Source of the DNA: Antrodiella citrinella
Taxonomy: Eukaryota; Basidiomycota; Agaricomycetes; Polyporales; Steccherinaceae
Assembly: GCA_004802725.1 (NCBI GenBank)
Contig: SGPM01000126.1
Coordinates: forward strand, 1-64,000
DNA: 64,000 nucleotides
Direction of reading: 5' to 3'
In this document: positions 34,801 to 45,110 of the stretch, piece by piece
Layout: each line of letters starts with the position of its first letter
Numbering within the stretch: the first letter of the stretch is position 1
Made by a program: the position numbers and the translations under genes
Notes under the pieces: model-generated
The model's input: the letters and a program-made list of their open reading frames with translations, nothing else
Database searches by the model: none
What the model was told of the DNA's origin: nothing

Positions 34801-37373
34801 GGGAGACAAAATGGGAAAAATGGGCAGGTCTTGAAGTCTCCTTTTCTCCGCATTCGTGAGGTGTTTGACCTGAGCGACGCAAGAGGTGACATGCCTGCAG
34901 AGAACAGACCGTTCTGCTGGGCTCAACCCATGAGGCTGACGAGGGCGTAGGTGTGCCAGCAAAGCCGTCGCACTACAAGCACTCTTCACGACCTCCTTCG
35001 TCTCAAGATACGCCAAGGCGGGTTGCGGGAATGATGGGTGCAGGAATGAGATGCCCAATCTTGAAAGAACATCGCGCGTGGGATCGTCAATTCCATCCAG
35101 CCGGAATATCGTACTTGACAGAGCGTGCATATGTCCATCGGTATCGGGTAGGAGAGACATGGAGTTCATGATCATGAACAACGCGTCCCTTTCATGCCAA
35201 GTGTCTAACCACGCCCAGAATCGGAGTAACCACTTCGGCATGGTGTCAGGTGTTTTTCGTTCGACTGCTTTGAGGTATTCGACCACGCGTGCACATGAGA
35301 GTGTGCATATGTTGACTATGGTGCTCGCTGATGGGGCAGTGAATAGTCCTCGGACTGGTGAGGGTAGTTGGGTAAGGCTGATGGCGTCTTCGTCCAGAGA
35401 GCCGAACAAGTCGATCTCTTTGCCTTTGAGAATGACATGTTTTCGTCCAGCATCGCTCGCAGCTTCAAGAGCAGTGTAGTCGTTGTTGAGGAGAGGCACG
35501 ACAAAAATGCCAATGAGCATCTTGATGTCATTGCCGGATAGGAGATACTCCAGAATAAGCAGCTTCTCTTTACGACTAAGCATCATTACAGCAGTTGCGT
35601 CGTCCTATAAAAAACGCAAAGATGAGTCGACCGGAAAACTCCACAATTTTTGAGTCTTACCATGATGACGCCGTGAGCACTCTGAGGTGTGAGCATCTCA
35701 TATTCATCTCCCATCATGTCCTGGATCTTCTGTGGTGGGACGGTAACATCGACACCAGCCGCGCCGAGCGCTGGGACAAACTTCTCATCCTGCTCACAAC
35801 CCACTAAAACCTCGTGTGCCGTCATGTAGCTGATAGTAGATCCAGCAACGGGCCAAACAGGATACTGGTCCTCGAGCAGGACGCGAAGGAGATCTTCGCC
35901 CACATTTTGCCAGTAGTAAGGGTCGCCGCCGGAGGCATGCTGAGTTGCGGGAGGCCAGGCATGGAAATAAACCGAGGGGTCAACACTTGCAGTGAGCAGT
36001 TGCAGGAAAGCAGCCCATGCGCGAGGGATGAAGGTGTTGAAAAGAACCGTGTTCCAAACGACAAGCAATCTTTCCTTTGCGTTAACAAAATGCACAACGG
36101 ACGACAAGCACACTCACTCGTCTCGTGTACCTTTCACCAAGCCCTTCTCGGAACAATTCCAGAGATTCTGACGAGCTTGAGTGAGGGCGAATAGTGCATG
36201 TATATGACAAGGGTAGTCCGTAGGCAGCGGGAGCGGGAGATAGGTGAACAACCTCCCATCTGTACAGGCATCTAAAGGTGTCGAAATAGCCAAAGCGACC
36301 GTGGGGGATAATTTCTCCTTTATTAACTCCTCCGATGCGTCGCGGCCCAACCTTTGTGACAGAACCTCGGCGCAATCAGCCGCAGGAGACGCCACTTCGA
36401 CAAGCTGCCAGGTCTGTGTCTTCAAGGACGTGGTCACGGTGACTTTATACTGCTTGACGTGAGGTAGTGTACACGCCAACCACTTCTTCTTGATTTTGGC
36501 CTGTCCCAGCGACCGAACTCCGTCGTCGTCCACCTCCATGACCTCGACACTAGTCAAGTGCGTTAAGAACAACAACGCCATCTCCAACTCCTGGCTGACA
36601 AATTGCTCGAGGAGATCTCGTATTTCTTTTGACGCGAGTGTCTTTGAGCTGATTCTCGACGCGTGCTGACGGAGTGGTAGACGTATGATCGTCCCTTGGA
36701 GAGACTTCCCCGGAGCGTATGAAGACATGAGCGTTTCGATGTTGAATGCAGATATCTGGTCTGCGTAGGCTTCAAGGTTGCTCGTGAACTTGACTTTCAG
36801 ACCGCCGTCTGGACCCAAGTCATGCTGGGGGTCTAACACAGCTAAATATTTGCCGGACAGAACTTGAGGGGAGTCGGTGATCTACGAAGACGGGCTCAGT
36901 ACACCTCTCACTGACAAATACAAGACGTACATGATAGCAAGAACGAAAACCAATGCCATACTTCCCAATTTTACTGCGACAATCGGTTAAAACGGCTTCA
37001 GTGTAATAAAAGAACCGCAACTCACCTCGTATCGGTCCGCTTAGACGACTGGTGTATCCTCTGCAACGCATCCCAATCATCCTTCAAGAATAACGCGTCG
37101 TTATACGCGAGCAGTGCGGGTCCCTGTGCCTCCTTCAGCGCTTCATGCAACAGGTGCTCGCTTGCATGTGTACGATGGTCGAGCAAAAATATCTGGATTT
37201 ACACTCAGCACAAAGGTTACGTTACAGTTCAAAATTGAGTTCACCTGCGAGCTTGCTTTGGCATCGTCTGAATTCTGGAGAATTTCGCGAAGAAGGCCAA
37301 TGCTGAACGGGTATGTCCCTAAGATGGATGAAATAGCTGCGGTTGGGTCAACGCTTTCACCAAAGCCAGCCAT
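28844..37373 (-). CDS. Giant sacsin-like GHKL/BTB protein (copy C), frameshift in BTB
   Basis: Minus-strand exons: 37373-37245, 37192-37026, 36973-36931, 36881-36118, 36069-35661, 35604-33620, 33568-32896, 32840-32722, 32668-32596, 32544-29830, 29771-29205, 29139-28987, 28929-28844. Structure and phases equal copies A and B. Without a one-base loss it would encode about 2627 residues. Module 1 has REILQNSDDAKA and KIGKYGIGFRSCYH; module 2 matches copy B almost exactly. Exon 10 has an acidic run (DDDDDSDDDDDSDEE) that the other copies lack. Its donor is GC (GCAAGT at 29829), a known minor type. Exon 11 is 567 bases against 568 in A and B. The missing base, near 29311-29318, shifts the frame inside the BTB domain just after FPAHRSIL and leads to a stop at 29249-29247. 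The downstream BTB and BACK-like coding sequence is otherwise preserved, so the change is recent or an assembly error. Confidence 0.85.
30441..30500 (-). repeat. Acidic Asp/Ser codon run in copy C
   Basis: Repeated GAC/GAT codons encode a poly-Asp stretch inserted after NIPQQL. Copy B has only ADDAIIENYG at this point. This is a simple-sequence expansion inside a coding exon. Confidence 0.8.
32896..33240. repeat. Near-identical tract shared with 23573-23917
   Basis: This is the partner of the tract in copy B, at the same place in exon 7 of copy C. Most differences are third-position changes. Confidence 0.75.
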
Positions 37374-37436
37374 GGTACACTACCGAGCTGTATCTGAGCT
37401 GTTATCCAAAAGGCGATGCAAGGAAGAAAGTCGTAG

Positions 37437-37530
37437 ACAGAAACGCGAAGATAGGAGAACGGTGTGTGATGACTTGTCACGTCACGATGTGCGTGGCACA
37501 CTGCCCTTCACAACAAGGCGTGTCAAATTA
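37437..37530 (-). promoter_or_regulatory. Conserved upstream block of copy C
   Basis: GAAGATAGGAGA, GATGACTTGTCAC, then CCCTTCACAA and AAGGCGTGTCA, 75-155 bases before the ATG at 37373. Order and spacing are the same as upstream of copy B. Confidence 0.5.
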
Positions 37531-38026
37531 TGCAAACGTCGTTCTGGTTCTGAAGATATCCTTGTATCGACAATGAAATGAGTATACTAGACCATATAGC
37601 AGGTACCGGCACGTAAACATTGAATTGACGACATACCAAGTTTGCGACCTCCTCTAACACACCCAAAGTCGTCCTTCCAGTTCAGCGTCGCTAAAAATAA
37701 ATCAAGAATAGTTATCCGCCGCGATATAGATAGAGATCCACGATCCAGAGAGTTGTTGAGCAACACTGGGAACGCTCGACTCCGCAGTTCACTGCAGTAA
37801 AACAAACAACCTGGAATTACCGAATTCGTTTTACCCATCGGATGCCGCGGCAAGTCGGCTTCAACTTGAGATTGGCTTGTGATAATCGCGACGCGCCGCC
37901 GCGCGCGTGTTCGAGTCCCCGCCGGAGCGCCTTTGCCTATTCCCCTTCAGGAGCTCCGACTCGTCGCCATCGTTGTTGTTGTCGTCTTCCTTGCAACCAC
38001 CACCACCACCGACTTGCGTACTCAAG
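37531..38026. other. Intergenic, divergent promoter region
   Basis: Together with 37374-37530 this separates sacsin-like copy C (minus) from the carrier gene (plus). CCACCACCACCACC-type repeats near 37997-38010 lie in the carrier's probable leader. No gene is seen. Confidence 0.5.
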
Positions 38027-39624
38027 ATGCCGAGCGATTCAGTGCTTCATTCTTTGGCCGGGGCGACGGGCGGTATTGTCGCGATGACCGCCACATAGTG
38101 AGTATATACCGGCTACTATACCCCACACACAGCTTCGGCAACTGCTAATATACGCGTTAGCCCTCTCATTTTCCTGTCCACTCGAGCTGCGGTGGAGATC
38201 AAGAAAGAACAGAAGGTACGTATATAGCTCCGAGTGGAAGCACAGTTATGTTTTCGAACTGCGGGACTTACGCGTCTCCGAATGCCTCCCCGTCACCCCC
38301 ATTCCGTTGCGTTCGCACTGTATGTGCATCCGACGTCAAACATTATGTTTGCCTTGATGACTGTGCGGCTGAGAAGTCCACGTATCAAGCCGTGTTGGAC
38401 ATCATCAAACGAGAAGGCGTCCTCGGATTGTACTCTGGTCTTCAATCCAGTTTGTTGGGTATCGCGGTCACAAACGGGTAAGCATAACACCCGTGTCGTT
38501 TCCCCCCATCCCGTAACACGTTCCGTTTTGTGGATGCCTTAACATTGAAACAATGTTCCTCATGATTGAATTTCGTTACTCAGCGCATACTATTACTTCT
38601 ACGAACGGTCGCGTGGAGCGATCCTGGGTGCTCGGACGTCGGGACGTGGCAAGGGCCTTTCAGCCTTGGAATCCATCCTGGCAGGTCTGATTGCAGGTGG
38701 GCTTCCCGGAACTCGCCCCGCGTATCGGGTGAACTCACGTTTGGTCACTGTTTTTGTCATTCAATCTCGGGCATGTAGGTTCAGCGACGACACTCATCTC
38801 GAATCCCATATGGGTCGTGCAAACGACGCAGGCGGTCCGCACGATGGAGCAAAGTGTCCCCTCGGACGGCGACGAATCTCAGCCGCGTGTCATAATCAAG
38901 AAGCTCGGAATCATCGCCACTATCAAACATATTCTGCGCAAAGACGGGATTGCAGCGTTCTGGCGTGGAATAGGGCCTGCGTTGGTCCTCGTCATTAACC
39001 CGATCATTCAGTACACGATCTTCGAGCAACTCAAGAATCTCCTCGTTAAGCGAAGGCTGGTCAAGATCCGCGAGATGGGTCCGGCAGTGCAAGTAGCATC
39101 CGCAGTACTCTCGGACTGGGACTACTTCCTGCTCGGCGCACTTTCCAAACTCAGTGCGTGCCTACTACTTCTTCATGACCAGTATGACCCGTTCTCAGAC
39201 TGACGTCATCGATGTCGAAATTCTTCCCAGTTGCGACTTCTTCGACATATCCGTACATGTACGTGATCAGTTCCAGCTCCGAATTTCACTGTTTTTCGTG
39301 GTTCACACATCACATGACAGTGTTATCAAAAGTCGGTTGCAAGCCGGCCAGGCGCATGCACTGCGTTACAAATCGGCTATGGACGGACTGCTCACGATCG
39401 TGAAAGAGGAAGGAGTAGAAGGTTTATACAAGGGTGTTGGCAACAAGCTGACTCAGAGCGTGTTGACTGCTGCGATTCTGTTCGTCAGTCAGAAGCGCAT
39501 TTTCGAGATGACAAAACAGGTGAGTGCGCATGCCATGCTATTCCACTGCCTTGCGTGCCGTACGTCTTGCTGAACATGTATGTCCGATGATTGACAGGCG
39601 TTGAGTCCTGTCTTGTCAAAGTAG
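38027..39624 (+). CDS. Peroxisomal adenine-nucleotide carrier (SLC25 family, PMP34/PMP47-like)
   Basis: Eight exons: 38027-38097, 38161-38215, 38374-38477, 38584-38696, 38779-39153, 39231-39258, 39321-39519, 39598-39624, giving 323 residues. Three carrier repeats are visible. The first starts SLAGATGGIVAMTATYPL, the second carries LISNPIWVVQTT, and the third SSTYPYIVIKSRLQAG. Each is followed by a GLYxG / FWRGIGPAL-type motif (GLYSGLQSSLLG, FWRGIGPALVLV, GLYKGVGNKL). The pattern NPIWVVQT is characteristic of the peroxisomal ATP carrier group (PMP34, Candida PMP47, yeast ANT1), which brings ATP into peroxisomes in exchange for AMP for fatty-acid activation. The acceptor of exon 3 (GCTGAG) is weaker than the others and intron 2 is long (158 bases), so that boundary is the least certain. 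The protein ends in SK without a type 1 peroxisome signal, as expected for a membrane protein. Confidence 0.85.
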
Positions 39625-41415
39625 TTGTGGGTTAGCTGTGTTTCGATCTAAGTTATGTGAACGGAAGAGACGCTTGTACTACTTCCTCAACCGTTGATGA
39701 TTAGTCACGGCAAAGTCCGAGCCCGGTCAAAATCGGAATAATCACTGTTCAGAAATCGTTGGTTCGACAGCAACAACAATGTCAACATACGGACATCGAA
39801 CCATTCAAAAGTTCGTAAAAAAAACTTTGGGCTTCTAGTCCTGTATCCGAAGAGTATGAGCAAGCATGACTCGGAAAATACTCGTTCTTCCCGTCAAAGT
39901 TCGAATGGGAGGTATTTTCAGTACACAAACGCCGAACCACACTTGCCTCTGCGTCTATGTGTATGTCAGATCTCGCAAGAATCTTGGAGATGCTGCATGG
40001 TACGGACTTTAGAGTTTCAATCTTCGACCCTAGAGTCTATCGCGGGATCTTTTCAGCGGACAGCGCCTCGACAGACCGAAGGAAGCTTACCCCGTCGGAG
40101 CCGTTGCATAATGTCTTACTGTACACCTCGTCGAAGTAGAATTCAGTGCCTATGACATCCCCCCGCTTCCGTGAAGTACGGGGTGTGGACAATGTGCCAA
40201 TTGGGACAGAGACTGAAGCTGTGCAAATTTTGGCTACCTCGGTCCGTGTACGCGTCAACACCTAGTAAGATGGCGGATACGTCCCCGTAGCCTCTCAAGA
40301 ATACACCTTCGGTCATTGTCTCGTGGGTCGTACGTACCCGTTGTACTGAGCGTGGGTGGAAATAGGAAGATGTTACTTGAATGAGACGAAGATGGTCCGT
40401 TAGACTGCTTTTCCTCGAGCAACGAGCAAGCACGTCTGCGTAAGCCCTTCCGAGGACCTGCTTAGTATCATGTTGTTCCTAACAATCACAGTGTACCAAA
40501 ATTTGCAGAAGTTCAGTAGGGTGCCTCCGGGATGTCCCGGGTCGCGCGCTCAGAGGTTGAGAAGGCCCCCGGTTACTACTAAGTAGTTAGACGGGTCCGG
40601 ACTTGCACTGCTACCGCTCTGGTTTTGTTCCCGCTTTCCTAGTTGCCATCGGTCGACGGTCTGGAACTATCTGCACGCGTCGCCCGACGGTCCTGGGTCT
40701 GGACGATGTCTCCCATCTCATTCGCGCCGTTCATCGAGACCGTTGTGAGTGTCAACTGCTTCTGTGTCGAAACAGTTACTATATGCTATGTCAGATCTCG
40801 ACCTGTTGATGCATTCATACGACGTATCCTCCGAGCGTCGTCGGAATGCATGCACGTCCACGGTGCTCGCTGGAGGGACTCGTCAGCTCTGGTGGACGCG
40901 TTGTTGCTGCCCATCCGTTGCCGGTCCTGGCAAGTGCCGGGGTCTCGGAGGGCGGGATAGCCGGAACAGCAAGCGCCGCGAGCTGCTCCGACACGGCGTC
41001 ACTGCGCTGCCAGTCTGCGCAGAAAGCCCTCGCACTTTCCAGCATCTGGCGGTGACTGTGTCGCCTCGCAGCTCGCGCTCACCGAGCCCGTCATTGCCAG
41101 GCCGGTCGGATAACACGACTCGCATGCCCGAACTCGTTATTTCCCTGCGGCTGCCGAACAGCTGTGCTGTGCTGGGCCTCCACCGGACCCCACCGGTGGA
41201 GTACATGTGCCGTACACCTTCACCTGGTGGATTGGTCATTCGTCTGACGGAGCTGACACTCCACGGACTCAATCTGCCTTTTCTCCAGGAGATCGCACTT
41301 GACCGATCCATCGTCTTGAGCCACCACAAATCTCTATAACTACCCTCCGGTGACGCCCCCTAGGTCCTATAATTTTCTTCCACAACTCTTTCATTCCCAT
41401 ACCCTCCCTCAGTCA
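39625..41415. other. Intergenic, about 1.8 kb
   Basis: Open frames occur on both strands, the longest plus-strand one at 40749-41339. They have mixed, unnatural composition and no domain, and frames on the two strands overlap. Most likely this is the long promoter of the downstream Zn2Cys6 regulator gene. Confidence 0.45.
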
Positions 41416-42904
41416 ATGATCTCTCAGTTATACCCAACCTCTCCATCACAACATACCAACTCCCCGACACCCGGCGAGCTCTCTTTGTCCTCGCCATCCG
41501 TCAGCGGAAGTGGCTCAGACAAACACCCATCCATGACCGCACGTCGTACAAGAAGTTCTCGAGGTAAGCACTCATTGTTTCCGTCTCCCACTCCTCGCAC
41601 TCATGTCTCCTTCAGCCTGCGACCAGTGTCGTCGCAACAAGAACAAGTGTGAGCCGGCTTCAGGTCCCATCGCTGCTTGTCGAAGCTGTTTGTCAATGGG
41701 CATTGGTACGCAGAACACTTTTTTTTTCTTTGTCGAGACTTTTTTTGACTCATGTTCCGCAGCTTGCACCTACACGAACCCCAGTCGCAAGCGTGGCCCA
41801 CCCAAGGGCTACATCCTCGCCCTTGAACGTCGTCTTCAGCAAGTAGAGGCCCTGCTCGGCACCATCATTGGGTCGCAGGACCCTCGTGCTCGGAGCCTTG
41901 TAGAGGACCTATCTCATGATGGCCTCGCATACCACATCATGAGACGCGTCGACCGAGGGCCCTTCAGTCCCACTCATCAACCGTAAGTCCACCGCAACTT
42001 CCAGATGATTCTCGTTCCCTTACTAATACGTCTTACGTCAGGCTGGGCACCACCAAGCAAGACTTCCTTGAGTCCATGATCATGTCCGACCAAGAGTCGT
42101 ACGACGGAGCTGGTGGGCAACTGTTCATGGATCCGAACACGAACGCTTTGGCTTACTCATCTCCGTCCGCCGCAGCATCCGATGATACATTTGCAGTGCC
42201 GGACTTTGACTGGCACCAGCGCATCCAAGACATGCTGGACGTCAGCCAGGCCTCTCGCATGCGCCGACAGTCCCTCCAAAGCACCACGAGCAATGCGTCC
42301 TCGTCTCATCGCCCCACGAGTCACTCCATTCCCTCACCCACTTCGCATTCCAACCCTAACCATCCCTCCACATTTTCCGGGCCGATGACGCCGGTAGACG
42401 CGCTTAGCCCTATGACGCCTGCGAGCCTGACCATGGCGCCCTCGTCGAGCTCCTCACCGATCCATACGCCGGGCAGTTCGCCCTACCCATACCCCTACAT
42501 GAACCTGCCGTCCACCCAGCAGTCACAGCCACCAGCCACGCAGTATGTGTCACAAGCGCAGTATGCAGTGCCTCCGTCGAGTCATTCCCGTCCGTCCGCG
42601 CGAAGTCCATATGGCAACCCAAACCCTAGCTCAGAACACTGGGGAGCAGCAGCAGCAGCAGCATACGCAAACCTCGGCAGACTGGTTCCAAGACTTCAGT
42701 GGTGTCAGTGGTGGCGTTCGGTTGAATCAATTCGGCGACACATCCGAGCTGCAAGATGTCAAGCCACCTGGGCTCGGGCTCGGGTCTACGCAGTCCAACG
42801 GGAACGGGGGAGGAATGCCGATGGTACGGGTATACGACTCGTCGGGCTACGACGTGTCGAATGCTCGGATGCAAGCGGGTGGGAGGTATCCCTGTCCGGC
42901 GTAG
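41416..42904 (+). CDS. Zn(II)2Cys6 transcription factor
   Basis: Exons 41416-41563, 41616-41705, 41763-41982, 42042-42546 and probably 42635-42904 give 410 residues. A Ser/Pro-rich N-terminus leads into the binuclear zinc cluster C51-x2-C54-x6-C61-x9-C71-x2-C74-x6-C81, split by an intron between C74 and C81. The basic linker NPSRKRGPPKGYI and a short coiled coil (LERRLQQVEALL) follow. This order is typical of fungal Gal4-type DNA-binding regulators of the RGPPKGY subgroup. The rest is Ser/Pro/Thr-rich and probably an activation or disordered region; no fungal-specific middle homology domain is present. The last junction is uncertain. The frame changes around 42547-42634, where a GTGTCA donor and CTCAG acceptor keep the frame, and the alternative frame runs through a CAG repeat as poly-Ala. 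Confidence 0.8.
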
Positions 42905-45110
42905 ATCGTCTCTCGCCCTGGGCAGGAAGAGTCAGAGGCCGCACCTCGCCTCGCCCTGCCCCCGCCCGAACTATACCACATACATGCCTAATAGCCTGAA
43001 ACCCGTCTCTCCATTCTATGCCTTACTCTGAGAGCCCGACCTCGTCCGACCTGATGACTTATTGGGATACCCGCCTCACGTCGCGGATCTTCATTCGAGT
43101 CTCTGGGTCCTCATCAGGCAATCAAGAGAACAAAGCCAGCTTGGGCCCTGCCCTCTTTCCTTCCCTGCTGCTCCCATACACGAATCTAGCACAGGAACGA
43201 ACGCGGGCTTGACAGCCTGAAGCGTCCTTCGGCTTCATTCTAGGCCTCACCCAGTCACACTCTCAAAAAGATCTCACCGGCCTTGGGCTCCTCGGTTGGG
43301 CGATCAGATCTCGACTCCTCCCCGACCTTCCGCTCCACTCCAGGTTGCCTGGATATCAGCGTCTGTGTCGGTCGGTGGCAGTACGCTCTTCTTCTTATTC
43401 GCGCTCCACAAAACATTTTCGCGACGCGGTGTCCCGGGTTCCAACCTTCATTCAATGTGTTAGGATGCTCCACGTGGGCACTCGTCTTCGCGCTGTGCTG
43501 TGCTGTATTATCTCCTCTTCCCTTCTCCGTTATTTGGGACCCATCATACTCGAATGCAGAGCAGAGCCATTTTTCATCCGTTGTCGCATTTTTTACATCT
43601 GACAACAAGTAGAAATTTACACGGACTCACGGACTCACCATTCTAGTATACGATTCCTTACTGACTTACTATGATGTCATTTTATGTGGTTCTCGGTTTT
43701 TTCCTTGTGTCGTTCGTTCGGGGGTTGTTTCAAGTTCTGGTGTCTCTCCTCCTCACTCCATACATACATTAATATTAGAGTTTCTCGTCATCCTAATTTG
43801 CTCTGCACCACGGCACTGCATTCGCATTCGCATCCATTCTGTACTTACCATCACCACAGCATCACAGCCGTTCCTCCACACTCCGCACCGCGCCCTTGTA
43901 TTTCTATGTTATCGCGTAGTACTTGTAGACGTTTGTGCCACTAATGTAGACACCGTTACCTTCTGCTGTCGTTTCTGAGTACGCTTTGTTAGTGTAGCAT
44001 CTAAATTTCTTTCATTTGATCATGAATGTTTAGTTTCGATAGTTAGTGTGCGCCCACTTGGACCAACGCGGTTCAAGGTTCTTCGTTGTTTCCATTCTAC
44101 GATAAAGTCGGAGACGACAAGGTCGGCAGCTAGTAACATTTGCAGCCTGACACTGCCTGATCATAATCTGTAATCCCTGAGATCGACATGCCCCGCAGTC
44201 AGCCCAGTATTGGATCCGGACTCTGGGTTCGTTGAGTCCACGCCCACAGAAACAGCGACAACGAATTGAATTGTCTTGAGCGGCGTACGTACGTACGATA
44301 CGGTCAGAGCAGCAACGCGTAGCAAATAGTATAACTTGAAAGCATAAATAAAAACACACCGTCCGAAACGAAACCCTCAACGAAGCAAAGCAAAGACCGC
44401 TCCACAAACAAAACCAACAAGCGGGGAAGCAACGAACTTGCAACGAAGGAAGCTGAAGCGCAAAAATCCCGAAGGGAGAGGAGTAAAGGGTGGTCTACGT
44501 AAAACATCTCGAATGCATGAGAAGCGGAAAATTAGAAGGAAGACAGGAACGTCGAGACAGTTAAAAGAATAAAAAGGAGGATCAAGCGAATTTCTTGTTT
44601 GGATGACCGAATAAAGGGAAAGGTCGGGAGACGGGAGCGGGATGGGGGCGGGGATAGCATCAACACTGTCGACGATAGAAGGGTGGGTAGAATCTGGTAT
44701 CTGGAAGCAGGGACACGGATCAACCAAGCCAAGCCGAGAAATAAACCAATCCATCTAGTGGAGAATGCAGGAGGAGGGAGGGTATGCGGGTATGATGGTG
44801 GGGGAATGAGGGGTGAGGATGAGGAGGGAGGCGGGAGATATTCTCCTTCGCAAGGGAATGACGTTTGTATACACTGGATGAACACAAAGGAGTGTGTCCT
44901 ATCTTTACGCTGACTGACAATTTACACCAAGTGAAAGACCGAGGAACGGAGGGATTAGACGTTGCGACGTGAGAGGCCGAAGATAGGGAGGCCAACTAGA
45001 GACAGCTGTGATAACAACCTGAGGAGATGGAGCATGAGCGGATGGAGAATCGAACAAGAGGACGAAGGGAAGAGCGAGAGAGCAGAGGAGATATCATATC
45101 CTGTTCCCGG
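42905..45110. other. Intergenic, 2.2 kb
   Basis: This holds the 3' flanks of two converging genes, the Zn2Cys6 regulator and the OPY2-like gene. Pyrimidine-rich stretches and short open frames only; nothing recognised. Confidence 0.5.

Noticed and set aside
19556..37373. Copies B and C as one inverted or nested pair with copy A forming a mobile element
   Set aside because: No terminal repeats, target-site duplications or transposase-like genes were seen around the copies; simple segmental duplication explains them.
40749..41339. 196-codon plus-strand open frame upstream of the Zn2Cys6 gene
   Set aside because: Composition is unnatural, with scattered Cys/Arg and no domain; long frames exist on the opposite strand in the same place. 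Probably chance in GC-rich DNA.
43620..44600. Pyrimidine-rich stretches with short hydrophobic frames as small membrane proteins
   Set aside because: The hydrophobicity comes from T/C-rich sequence between two converging genes; no conserved start context or splicing.
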